Origin: Penelope pileata
Taxonomy: Eukaryota; Chordata; Aves; Galliformes; Cracidae
Length of the DNA: 64,000 bases
Assembly (NCBI GenBank): GCA_013396635.1
Contig: WBMW01001316.1
Coordinates: 94,923 to 158,922 of the forward strand
Direction: 5' to 3'
The position numbers were made by a program, and so were the translations under genes. Of the stretch, positions 1 through 10,086 are shown in pieces; the stretch's first letter is position 1, and each line of letters opens with the position of its first letter. Below the pieces are notes generated by a model that saw only the letters and a list, made by a program, of their open reading frames with translations, did not search any database and was not told the DNA's origin.

Positions 1-1224
1 ATCTCCCTCTCACTTAAACAAATGCTCTGTCCTCGGTGCATATTTATTATGCAAATTCAATCATTTCATGTGCCTCAAAATCAAGTTTCTCTCTCTCCCT
101 CCAATCAATTTCATTCTGATTTAGCATCCTAAGAGCTCACTTCTAGAGGTTTCAGACACTCCAGCAAAAACCCAAACAATTATCTAAATAAATACTAGCA
201 TTAACTTCAATATAGCTAAAATCCTCCCCATCCTCACTGGCCAACAGAGCACTGATGTCGCAAGTCTCCACCACTCTGAGTGCAGCCAAAACATTCCCTT
301 TAATCAGGGCACAGGAGCGAACTGAGCCTTGTTAAGAGTTATAAAGGATTTTAATCTGGGCTCCAGCTTCAGTTCTTGGACTGCCCTTGTTTGCTTGGCT
401 ATCAGCATCGCATCCTCCACTGGCAGAGCCTCCCAGCCGGCCAATTCCTAATTACCTGGGAGCCAGGCACCATTGCTGTGGCAGCGCTTCCCTTCCGCTC
501 ACAGTTAAGCCCCACGGTCCATCTAACCCTTCACCAGCCCCTGCAAACCACTGGCTTCCCTTTGACAGATGCCAAAATCCTGCCCTGAGCATTCATCACT
601 CTGAGGCTAATTACTGCTAGGCATGGTACCATATGGTGGGCTTCTTGATTTGCTGCAAGTCATCTGCAGGGCGCTCTGAAGGCAGCAGCACAGCTGCGGC
701 CTGGAGCGGCCCAGCCACCTCTTACCTCCTCTGCAGGGCAGAGGGAAACCCACGCATGCAGCAGCAGCACAGCCACGTGCGCCTTCCACAGCCTCAGTGG
801 GCAACCTGCAGCAGGTACCCACAGCCCAGGTTTTACACCGGGCACCTTGGCACACAGTGCAGAGATCAGGGGCTTTGTAACCGCTCAGTGCTGAGCGCAG
901 CGGAGCAGATGCCCCTGGGATACCTCCACTCTGCTGCAGCCGGGCTGCCCACGGAGCCTGCAGGTTCCTCCACACTCACGCTGGCTTCTTTGCATTTGTC
1001 GGAAGAGACCCAATGCCACTGCTAAGCTCGAAGCAGAGCTGTGGTTGTTCGGCCGCACAGAGCAGAGCCGGGTTATGTCCCTGTACACCGGCCAGGAGCC
1101 ACCTTCACAGCCCCGACCCTGCTGCCGCTGACCTTCTCTCCATCTCCGCTCCAGAGCACCCCCACTGCCACACGATTCCATGCAGGGGCTTTTCCCAGGC
1201 CTCTTTTCCCGATATTTTTAGCAA
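1..1224. other. Intergenic, no gene recognised
   Basis: This is unique-looking sequence that turns GC-rich after about 650. On the minus strand a good splice donor (AG|GTAAGAGG, exon edge at 726) lies downstream of the CpG island and could end a 5' non-coding exon. No protein similarity supports it. Confidence 0.4.
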
Positions 1225-1542
1225 GCAATGTGCCGGGGTCCCTTCGCTCTCCCAAAGAGCCCCGGACCGGTGCCCGGGGGGGTTGGGGGCAATGCCGCGG
1301 GGCGGGGCAGAGCGGGGGGACCGGCCCCGAGAGCCGCGCGTGGCCCTGTCACTCCCGAGAGGGGGCTTTCATCGCATCCAGAGTTCGGGCAACGTTAACA
1401 GACAACGAAAAGCCGACAGCACAACGGTAAGAATACAGAGCCAAGCAGGAGAACGCTGACTTCCTAGCTCCGCGCAAACCCGGCCGCCACGCGCTGTTTC
1501 CTCGCCCCGTCTCTCGCTCGCAGCCCGCACGCCCAGCAGCGC

Positions 1543-1567
1543 GGCGGGACGGGACGGGACGGGACGG
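1543..1567. repeat. GGGAC pentanucleotide tandem repeat
   Basis: About five copies of CGGGA/GGGAC lie in a row inside the CpG island, just before an assembly gap. GC-rich short arrays like this are often polymorphic and hard to sequence. Confidence 0.8.
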
Positions 1568-1614
1568 GGCACCGCCAGCGCAGCCCCCGCAGCGCTCCCC
1601 GCGCCGCCCTCACT

Positions 1615-1622
1615 NNNNNNNN
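1615..1622. other. Assembly gap (8 N)
   Basis: Eight Ns interrupt the CpG island. The true missing length is unknown. Confidence 0.99.
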
Positions 1623-1720
1623 CGCGGCCCGAGGCGGCCTCAGGGCCTCGCGCCGCGCCGCGCCGGCAGCCACCCCGCTGGCACTGCTCCCGCTCCTATT
1701 CCTCTCATCCAAATTTTTAA

Positions 1721-1975
1721 AAAATCACAGAACCAGAGGGGCTGGAAGGGACCTCTGGAGCTCCCTCAGCCCAGCCCCCCAGAGCAGCTCCCTACAGCAG
1801 GGTGCACAGGAACCAGGAGGGGTTGGGTGTCTCCAGAGAAGGAGACTCCCCCACCTCTCTGGGCAGCTGTTCCAGGGCTCTGCACCCTCACTGCACAGCA
1901 GTTCTTCCTCATGTTTCTGTGGAACTTCTGTGTTCCAGTGTGTGCCCACTGCCCCTGGGCACCACTAGGGACAAC
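1721..1975 (-). mobile_element. CR1 LINE 3' fragment
   Basis: On plus it opens ATCACAGAACCAGAGGGGCT and continues with GGAAGGGACCTCTGGAGCTC, the reverse complement of a CR1 3' end. The body reads CAGAGCAGCTCCCTACAGCA and GTTCCAGGGCTCTGCACCCT. It is 5'-truncated, as is usual for CR1, and close in sequence to the copy at 12846. Confidence 0.88.
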
Positions 1976-2664
1976 TGCTGTGCCAGGGCCACACGCTGCC
2001 TCCGGTGTTGTTTGTGCCCCTGCTACAGGTGTGATGTTGACAGGAAAAAGGAAAAAAATAAATAACCTGCACCAGAGCAGGATTTCCTGTCTGCAGGAAG
2101 TAAACAGCTTCTTGAGAGCTGGTTTCAGTCTGCATTGGGCAAACGGACTCTTTTCAGCACTTCTCAGTTCTCTGGGCTGTACATTCAGACAACCGTTGCT
2201 CAGCAGAGCCAGCCCCGCTCCTGTGCCGGGACCAGGGAGCCCAGCACCTGGCTCCCTGCAAGGAGCGGGAGCCAACCCTGCTCCCAGCCCCTGGGCTGCC
2301 CACACTGTCCTCCCTGCAGCCCAGGCAGATGGGACCCCTGTGCACCCTGGCACCAAATGCTCCCCAAGAGCTCTGCTTTGCTTGGAGTTCCCCAGGCACC
2401 TGGAAGGAGGCTGTACTCTGCCTGTGCCGGAGGTGCTGCAGGCTCTGGGGCTCAGATATCAGCACCTTCCTTCCAGAGTAAGAACTCTCCAAAAAATTCC
2501 CCATCACTTTTTTCCCTGTATGACTGAGAGATGTCCAACACCTCTTCGGAGCACAACCCTCAGCTGAGAGGCAGCAAAGCGACCTCACACCCCATAACAA
2601 CCCCAGACTTCCCCTCCTCCCTTCCCAGGAGCTCTGTGGATTGCTCACAGAAGGGCAATGCTTC
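1976..2664. other. Intergenic, nothing recognised
   Basis: Mixed-composition sequence between a CR1 fragment and an endogenous retrovirus. ORFs here are short and overlap on both strands, with no recognisable domain. Confidence 0.4.
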
Positions 2665-2670
2665 CCCATC

Positions 2671-2995
2671 TGTAGGGAAACAGTTGATCCCAGCAGGAAC
2701 TGATGACTGAGCACATGGTGGAGGGGCATGGCTGGCCTGGGGAATCACTTGCACCTGTGACCAGAAGGGCTGGACCTGGGGTGGAGTTGCCCCAGGCTTA
2801 GATAAAGGCCAGCCAGGCAGAGAAGGGAGCAGCTTGAGAAAGCAAGAGAAGACTAAGAAGTAGCTTGAGAAGCTGGAGCTTGAGAGAAGGAGATCGGTGA
2901 GAAGCCTGAGAGTGAGAAGACTGGAAAGGAGCCAGAGAAAGAAAGAGAAGAGTGAATGGCATGGTCATAAGAGTTTTGGGACCTTTTCTGTTACA
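2671..2995 (+). repeat. 5' LTR of the short provirus
   Basis: It opens TGTAGGGAAACAG and ends CTGTTACA. A possible TATA-like box (TTAGATAAAGG) lies at about 2799. A purine-rich GAGAAG/GAGAAAG region fills the 3' third. Confidence 0.93.
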
Positions 2996-3063
2996 CTTGG
3001 CATAGTTGGCAGGATAGATGCTGTGTGCAGGGAAACTAAGGGAGAAGGTAGAAGGCTGTAGTC

Positions 3064-3288
3064 ATGGAGTTAAAATGGTTGCTGTATGTGACCTTGCTAG
3101 TCTTTGGGACTCTTGTCCAAAAGTATGATATGGGCAATGAAGACGCAATAGATGATGAAATTGTTGAATACAGGGATGGATGGGATGTCCATGACATTGA
3201 GCTTCTAGGAGATAAGCATGTAAAGTGCCCTGGTGGGGACCTGAAGACTTACTGTATTGATAAAATGTACCTTTGTGAGGCATTTTAG
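3064..3288 (+). CDS. Short ORF of unknown origin inside the provirus
   Basis: A 74-codon ORF starts 69 bases after the 5' LTR, where a leader or gag start would be expected. Its N-terminus, MELKWLLYVTLLVFGTLVQK, looks like a signal peptide or membrane anchor. An acidic linker (NEDAIDDEIVEY) follows, and the end is cysteine-containing (KCPGGDLKTYCIDKMYLC). I do not recognise the family. It could be an env or leader remnant or a captured host segment. A signal peptide plus paired cysteines suggests a secreted product if it is translated at all. Confidence 0.35.
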   Translation: MELKWLLYVTLLVFGTLVQKYDMGNEDAIDDEIVEYRDGWDVHDIELLGDKHVKCPGGDLKTYCIDKMYLCEAF

Positions 3289-3297
3289 CCCCGACCA

Positions 3298-3564
3298 GTG
3301 CCATTTTGGGGCATGTTAGGAAGATTTGGGAATTTGGAACAAAGAATAGAAGAATGGAGGCCAGTGATGAAGCAGGAAGGAGATTTTAGAGAAAGGAAGA
3401 AGGAAAAAAAGTGGTGGCCAGCAATGAGGCAGCAAAAGGAATTCAGAAAAGAGAAAAAGCCAGAGAAAGAGGGGAAAAATCAAGGAATATGGGAAAACAT
3501 AGAGAAGATGGGGAAAAAAAGAATGGAAAAGGAGAAGAAGGGGGGAAAAAAAGACAAATCTTGA
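3298..3564 (+). pseudogene. Charged gag-like segment
   Basis: An 88-codon reading frame of lysine- and glutamate-rich sequence (KERKKEKKWW, EFRKEKKPEKEGK, KRMEKEKKGGKK) ends at a TGA. Gammaretrovirus Gag has a charged assembly helix at the capsid-nucleocapsid junction, and this resembles it in composition. The same DNA module occurs in the ERV1 element near 36895-36960, downstream of capsid remnants, which supports a gag origin. No zinc knuckle follows. Confidence 0.45.
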
Positions 3565-4001
3565 ATTTTTAGTTTCAAAAGAAAAGAGAACGAGTATAGG
3601 CAAGTTGGTCTGGGATGTAATGATGCCCACTGTGAGTTGTTAGTATGTGAAATGTGTTGTATATATGCCTCAGGAATCTAAGTAAGATGAAGTAAATGTA
3701 TTGATGACCAGAAAGTTAACGCTATAATTTGTCTGGAAAACGTTAAAGAAAAATTTGATATATGGCCTAACGGGGGCCTAGTCAGGTAAACCAAATAGTA
3801 AGAAATTGTATGGTATGACACTGTATGCCCACCTGAAGCAGTGGAAACAGGTGGGATGAGCAATAGATAACTGATTGTTGTGTAAAGTGTGTTTGATTCA
3901 CTGTAAATGGGCCAAAGATGATAACAGTATGTAGCATCTTCACTGCGAAGGGGTGGAAACAAGTTAGAAACAGACACACTCTTTGAGGAAATGGAAAGAA
4001 C
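3565..4001 (+). other. Provirus internal region shared with the ERV1 element
   Basis: There is no coding signal. Stretches such as GTGAGTTGTTAGTATGTGAA (near 3631) and GGGCCTAGTCAGG (near 3775) have close counterparts in the same order at about 37018 and 37168. A copy of the polypurine-like string GAAGGGGTGGA sits near 3947. Confidence 0.6.
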
Positions 4002-4183
4002 GGGAAAAATAAGTGGTCCACAGCCTGTGCAGATTGTCAGTTTACTTGGAAGGAAGCATCTATGTGCCAGGATGGAGTTTGCAAATATGCTGGGGAAAAA
4101 TAAGTGGTCCACAGCCTGTGCAGATTGTCAGTTTACTTGGAAGGAAGCATCTATGTGCCAGGATGGAGTTTGCAAATATGCTG
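4002..4183 (+). repeat. Two tandem copies of a 91-bp unit
   Basis: Units 4002-4092 and 4093-4183 are essentially identical. Both run from GGGAAAAATAAGTGG to GCAAATATGCTG. Since 91 is not a multiple of three, the copies read in different frames. The second reads CADCQFTWKEASMCQDGVCK, rich in cysteine. Confidence 0.95.
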
Positions 4184-4257
4184 TAAGCCCTGTAATTGAA
4201 GGGGATGGTGGCGGTCACGACTGCCTCAGTGAGGAACTGGCCCCGAGATGGAGCTGA

Positions 4258-4467
4258 AGCTGCTGTGAGCTCTGCTCCTTGCTGGATACTCCCTGCAATG
4301 TACATGTATGTTGTATATGCACTGCTGCGGAGACAGGAGAGTTGCAGAGTATAAAGAAGGAACTGGAAGAAGAACTGAAGAGTGTGAAGAAGGTGGACTT
4401 TGAAGATGCATTTTTTGGCCTGGGAACTGATGTGTATGTAAATGACATAATGTATACATACCCGTAA
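4258..4467 (+). CDS. Second short ORF of the provirus, tail-like
   Basis: This open frame after a stop at 4255 has no clear ATG. It begins SCCELCSLLDTPCNVHVCCI, then reads ELQSIKKELEEELKSVKK (coiled-coil-like), and ends VYVNDIMYTYP before a TAA. The cysteine cluster, charged helix and terminal tyrosines look like a membrane-proximal region plus cytoplasmic tail. That reading is inference and no family was recognised. Upstream stops and the tandem duplication suggest decay. Confidence 0.25.
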   Translation, partial: SCCELCSLLDTPCNVHVCCICTAAETGELQSIKKELEEELKSVKKVDFEDAFFGLGTDVYVNDIMYTYP

Positions 4468-4558
4468 TTGTATTGTAAGATCTGTAACCAATATTGTAAA
4501 GAATAATGGTAAAATGTTAACATGCTCAATCATCTGTTCATGCTGTGAAGGGGTGGAG

Positions 4559-4886
4559 TGTAGGGAAACAGCTGATCCCAGCAGGAACTGATGATTGAGC
4601 ACATGATGGAGGGGCATGGCTGGCCTGGGGAATCACTTGCACCTGTGACCAGAAGGGCTGGACCTGGGGTGGAGTTGCCCCAGGCTTAGATAAAGGCCAG
4701 CCAGGCAGAGAAGGGAGCAGCTTGAGAAAGCAAGAGAAGACTAAGAAGTAGCTTGAGAAGCTGGAGCTTGAGAGAAGGAGATCGGTGAGAAGCCTGAGAG
4801 TGAGAAGACTGGAAAGGAGCCAGAGAAAGAAAGAGAAGAGCGAATGGCGTAGTAGTCATAAGAGTATTGGGACCTTTTCCGTTACA
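4559..4886 (+). repeat. 3' LTR of the short provirus
   Basis: This is nearly identical to 2671-2995. The differences cluster in the last 50 bases, including a 3-bp insertion near 4852-4856. CCCATC follows it immediately. Confidence 0.93.
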
Positions 4887-4892
4887 CCCATC

Positions 4893-7800
4893 TCACGCTG
4901 CAAGAAGCCACTCTGCCCACACCTGGCTGCCCTAGAACTGCCACGTACCTGTCACAGGAGCCCAGCACTCCATCGGCAGGGGCTGCCCCCTGAATTCATG
5001 GCCATCTTCAGCACCATCCTGGAAGTGATTTATTGCTACTAAAGGCTTTTGTGAACTCCTGGAGTATGAGGTCTCTGCTGATAACAATTCTGATTTCATC
5101 GGATCATAGGATCACAGCCCTGCTGGGCTGTGCCTCGGGAAGTGCCAGCATGCCTCGCCTGGGCACTGTGCTGGGATGGTAGGGGAAGGCCTGTGCCTCG
5201 TGCTGGGGGCACCCGCTTATTTCCATCTCAGTTTAGTTAAGAGGTATTAAAACAAGCAAACCTACGTCCCCCCGCCCAGTCTGTTTTATAACTCCAGTAT
5301 TTCCACGACTCAGCCCTGCTTTGAAATCACAGCAAGATGTCTTTGTTTTCAATGGATTTTTGGATCAGGCTCTGAATACTTCTCATGCTTTCTCCTATTT
5401 GAACTAAAGAAAACTCTTCTTCGTTCCAAATGTGCTAAGATGGGGCCGGTGAGCAGTATGCAAACCTGCATCTGCCTTCAGACTGCTGCTTTGTTAAGGT
5501 GGCTGCATTCGGACTGAGGGATGGGCTCACTGCCTCTGGTGAGCTGGGGATGCAGAGACTCAGGCAGACAAAACTGAGCAGCCACTTCCCGTGCAGTGTG
5601 CAGCAGCACACGCAGTAGTTCTCAGCCCTTTAAAAATTAAATAATACTGTCAGTTCCTGGCAGCCATGCTATTTAAGCTGCACAGGATATCCAAAAGGAG
5701 ACCAAGCAGCTTCCTTCCCTGGCAATTCCTGAATGGACAGGGTGAAGTGGAAAAAGTGCCTCTTGCTGCTGGACCACAGCCAGCATGCCCACCTCGATCC
5801 CAGGCTCACCCCTAAAGCGCAGGGCTCCCATGGTACCCGCACAGCCCGCACCGCTCTCTGGGACCCCAGCAGAAACTCATTTCCTTCCCAATGGCAATGG
5901 AGGCACGCAAGCAGCATGCCCTATGCAGCAGGAGCCCCTTCCCAAGCCCTGATAGCCCTGGCCAGCAGTGTGCCCTGCAGCACACCCAGCTCCAGCTCCA
6001 CGCAGTGCTGCTGTGGGATGCCTCCCGTTCCCTCTGAGCCCGCATGCTGTCCTGCTGCCTTGGCAGAAGCCAAACAAACACCTCCAGTGAGAAGAGCTGC
6101 AGCTTTGCAAATGATGGTATTCTGTATATCTGGCTTTTGGACTCTCAGTTTCAGAGCCAACTGAATCCTTGACTTTGGGTTATAATATGCAAATCACAGC
6201 GACAGCCGCTTCCTTGTGTAAAAGCCATTCCTGCTGTGGTGTCTCTCCATTAGAGTTTCTCCTGCTCCTGTTGTCTTTCCTTTCCTTCACCAGCAGGTAT
6301 TTAATCTTGACTGTGTGCCTGTATACCAACACAAGATTTGCATGCTACAGCAACACCAGTGCATGAAGCCTGGCTTGCAAAGATTTGCAAAATTAACAAG
6401 ATGATTTATGGAAATAAACTGAACTTGTACATTTTTATACTACTGCTGTCTGTTGAGCTATAGGTTATTCCCTCCTATCGTCTGCAAAGTTCTCTCTTCA
6501 GTCAAGTGGCAACCATTTTAAATGCTTTGTGAGGAACAGTAGCTATATGTTACTAGGTCATCAGATCCCAAGGGGTTTTATGAATACCATAATGAATTTC
6601 AGCCCAACATCTGCCTGCTTTCTGAAACAGATGCAATTATGGGAAAAAATAGCTGCTGCCGCTTTGCAGGCAGATTTCTCAGGAAAAAAAAAGAAACAAA
6701 ATACAAAGAAAACTGACATAGCGCAGTTTAATCACTACCACATTAAATTTAATCAGCCAAAATATCACATGGCACACACCCAAATTCTTTTGTGAAAGCA
6801 AGACAAGTTGTGGTAACTTTTTGGACAGGCAGAGGGGTTTTTTTGACTCTTAGAAAATCTGGTAGGCGCAATTTTGATTTTGCCAACCAAATGCTGACCT
6901 CAGATGACTCAGATCGGGGTTCCCTTTTATCCAGACCACTGAACTTTGGTGGTTAGCTAGGAGGGAACTTGCATCTGAATCACCCTCAGTTTGAGGGAAC
7001 TGTCAGATTAAAAAAATAAATAAAACTGGACATAGGGCCTTGGGCTTCAGGGTGGGATGTTTGGTTTGGGTTTTGTCCCCTTCCACCCCAGAGGAAAGAA
7101 AATTCCAACAGCCCTGAAAATGGGGAGGACTTTCAAGTACTTCCCCCCAAAAAATTAAATTTGTCCAGTCTTTTTAAACTCCTCAATGCCACGTGTCAGC
7201 CTGGGTACACTCAGTAAATTGAACAGATTTTTTCTGTTGTGTTGCAAGTCTAGCTTGCACCTCACAAAATTACACAATTTTAAGCACATCTTGAGCTACA
7301 AAAAAAAGCCTACCTCATTGCTCAAGTCCCAGTTACACATCTGGAGTTCCCAGGCCCCCTGCTTCTCTTTTCTTAGAGGAAAAGAGAAAAAAACATAGAA
7401 GAGGAACTTCAACTTATGAGCCCTCCTCCAGCCCTTTGGAACAAAACCTGCCCCCTGTGACCCATCAGACATTTTCAGAAAAGCCTCCTCTATTCTCACT
7501 CCAACTTCCATTTAGTTCCAAGTTGCTTCTCATCTTGGTACTTTGTCAACTTTGAACATTTCAAACACACATGGATGCCCCAGTGCAGGGCCTGAACCTT
7601 TTAAACCCGCTTATTTTCCTCACGGGAAATGTAGTCCTGTCTTTGGGATGCTGTCCAATTTTCTGTTTGTGTGTGAATGAGACTGCTGGATGGGGAAGCT
7701 CAGAGTCTTGAGCAACAGTGTCTTCTTCCAACACTAACTCATGAATAAGTCTGTACCTTTTCCTGCAGATCCCTGCCAGCCCTATCTATACACTCGCTAT

Positions 7801-10084
7801 CTTTGTATGTTAACAAGCAGCACACAGCTCCAGCCACACGCCAGCTCTGCCTGCGGCACCATGCTGGGCCTGGGGCGGGCGGTGCCAGCACGTCTGCTGC
7901 ACCCACAGCCCACGCAGGGCTGCAGCGGCTGGGTGCAGCCATCTCGCTGCTGTGCACCGCAGCTGTCAGCTGAGGCTGTAAACATTTTAAAAATTCAATG
8001 TGACAGGTTGCTTGGTGGCTTGGGAAGCACGCAGAGCCCCTGTACGTCTGCCAGTCGCTCACTGACAACAAGTCCCACAAGCACCGTGGGGAAGGAATGC
8101 GGCTGTGGCAGCAGTTTGAGGCTGGCTGCCTTCACCACCTTCAGCCGATAGCCTGGACACAAGCACTCAATGATCGCGTCTTGGTGCCGTGCTAGGGATC
8201 GTGGCTTGGATTCACTGCAAGGAAGTGGCACGAAAATTAACGACCAAGGACAAAACAGTTTGCTGTACCCATCTTGAAGAGCTGAAGCTCTTACCTTATT
8301 AAAAGAGAAATGACTTGATGTTTTCTCCTAAGGAGAAAATGGTGGACACTTCAATCACGAAAGACATAATGAGAACCAGCAGCTGAAGCACAAACCAGGA
8401 AAAAAAAACAAAGCAGGACCAAAGGCTGCACATGCGGACAGACCAGTTGGTTCCCATTTCTCCGGGGTCTCTCTCCAGTTCCTAGGGCAAGTGGAGGAGT
8501 GCTCAGTCCTCCAGCTTCCAGCAGAGAAAGCTGGGGATTTAAGCCAGCTTCCCTTTTCACAGCTGCTTAAGCTCTTTACGGAGTTTAGCTCCATAAACCA
8601 ATTAAGCATTTTTAAATCCTTGAGCCCTTATACCTTCTCTGAGCAGTTTGCATGCCTACACTGCTCTGAAGAGCGGGAACTGATTTTGCCTCGCAGAGAC
8701 CTGAGCTCTGATGGGGTCACGAGCAGCAATCCCCAGCGCGGCCCGGAGCCCCTGCAACCCACGCCGGGCACTTCGCTCCAGCAGCCCCATTCCTGCTGGC
8801 AGATGCTTACAGGTTTGGAAAAGACCGGTTTCACCTTTAATTCTTTCCTTTCTAAGTGCCCCATTTCTAGGTCATAGATGGCCTATGAGCACATAAACTG
8901 TAGGACTGTAGGAATAAGAAGCTCCATTTCCATGCCCAGCGTGATAGGCCAGGCTGACACAACAGATGTGGTGAGCGTCACATCCCGAGCGCAGCAGCCA
9001 CCTTGTGTCCCATCCGGTGCCTTACCTGCCCCTCTTCCTTTGGATGAGCCTGTTCTAAAAGGAGAGAAACACTGCTGCAGCCATCTGATGTTTGAACATG
9101 AGAATTTACAACCAAGCCTCTGAAGAAGTAGCATTCCTTCTTTTTGGTTTTAAATACACAAATTAGCAATATCTCAAAAGCCAGAAGACTACATTATGAG
9201 ATCCTGTGCAAATCTATCACCAGCCTCCTTTGTTTCCTATAGGACACATCTTGCGTAGGTAGATGCAGTTATATAGAAAGTATATAGATTTGCATTATTT
9301 ACATAAAATTACTGCATATCTCCTACACGCTGCAACTTTCACAGACACACGTTTTGTGCAGTTAATAGCCATACATCATTATCTCATGCTAAGATACAGC
9401 TGTAAGTTCTGCAGAGGCCAGCTAGCAAGCTGTGATCACAATGGGGCTCTGCGAGCAGTTGTGGGTTAGCATTTGGTGACCACTGAATCTTCTCTGTGAC
9501 TGAAAATCCCCGCCAGTTGCCCAACCTGCCTCTGTCAGTAAACTCCACACTGTTTTACAGCAGTGAAACACAGCTCACCTGCTCACTTAAGGTCAGCTGC
9601 ACGCTTGCGCCTGAAAAGGAGCATTTCCAGGCATTACGTGAAGGGAGACCCTAGGGCTGCTCTTGCTCTCAAGGCTACCATCTCCGTTTCCTCAGAGGCA
9701 GCAAGAGATGGGTGTTCACACCGCAGTTGCTGCCCTCCCACCAGCCCCTGAGCTCCATGCCCACAGGCTCTGCCCACGCTGCCCAGGCCATGCCCTTAGG
9801 CTGAGGCTGCCCCAGGGAGGACACGGCTCTGGGACGCAGCCCTGGGCCCTGCAGCAGATCTGGGCCCGGCTCCTTGCACCAGCTTTCCCCAGTGGGCCCT
9901 GTCCCAGCATGGCACTGGTGCTGTTTGTCACAAAGTTTAACCACAGCTCTAACCGTGAAACTTCCCAGCCTAAAATCCCCCCCCACAGGAGGCACCTCAG
10001 CAGTCCCTCCGTCCCTGCAAACACGGGCAGCATTTCAGAGAATTACCTGGCCTTCCATCTGTTGTGCAAAAGTGACAGCACTTC
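4893..10084. other. Intergenic, no gene recognised
   Basis: This is long unique sequence. GC-richer patches (5740-6060, 7840-7960, 8700-8790) give short overlapping ORFs on both strands without domains. I see no CR1, LTR, tRNA or splice-bounded exon here. Confidence 0.4.
8321..8339. repeat. Perfect short palindrome
   Basis: TTTTCTCCT-A-AGGAGAAAA: nine-base arms around a single base. It may be chance or a dyad protein site. Confidence 0.7.
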
Positions 10085-10086
10085 TG

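Larger units (their letters stand above)
1225..1700. promoter_or_regulatory. CpG island, probable promoter of a neighbouring gene
   Basis: This stretch is dense in CG dinucleotides and GC boxes (for example GGGGCGGGGC near 1302) in an otherwise AT-rich region. It contains a pentanucleotide array (see the separate entry) and an 8-base N gap at 1615-1622. Candidate splice donors lie on both sides: ACAACG|GTAAGAAT on plus (exon edge 1426), and AG|GTAAGAGG on minus (exon edge 726). In mammals the gene beyond IL1RAPL2 (NRK) runs in the same direction. A minus-strand gene starting here and leaving the window at position 1 would fit, but that is inference. Nothing coding was recognised. Confidence 0.55.
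2665..4892 (+). mobile_element. Short non-autonomous endogenous retrovirus with target duplication
   Basis: The element (2671-4886) has a 325-bp 5' LTR and a 328-bp 3' LTR, both opening TGTAGGG and ending TTACA. It is flanked by a perfect 6-bp duplication, CCCATC, at 2665-2670 and 4887-4892. A purine tract (GAAGGGGTGGAG, 4547-4558) lies directly before the 3' LTR, which sets the plus orientation. The LTRs differ by about eight substitutions and one 3-bp indel, so insertion is fairly recent. Only 1.56 kb lies between the LTRs, with no pol or recognisable env, so the element must have moved with proteins from another virus. The sequence after the 5' LTR (CTTGGCATAGTTGGCAGG) may be the primer site, but I cannot assign a tRNA. 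Confidence 0.93.

Noticed and set aside
1827..2567. 246-codon plus-strand ORF
   Set aside because: It begins inside an antisense CR1 fragment and runs into unique sequence; a composite of repeat and chance.
4066..4240. EGF-like domain in the short provirus
   Set aside because: CQDGVCKYAV resembles growth-factor EGF motifs, but the preceding cysteine spacing is wrong and the later cysteines are absent. Kept only as a weak lead.
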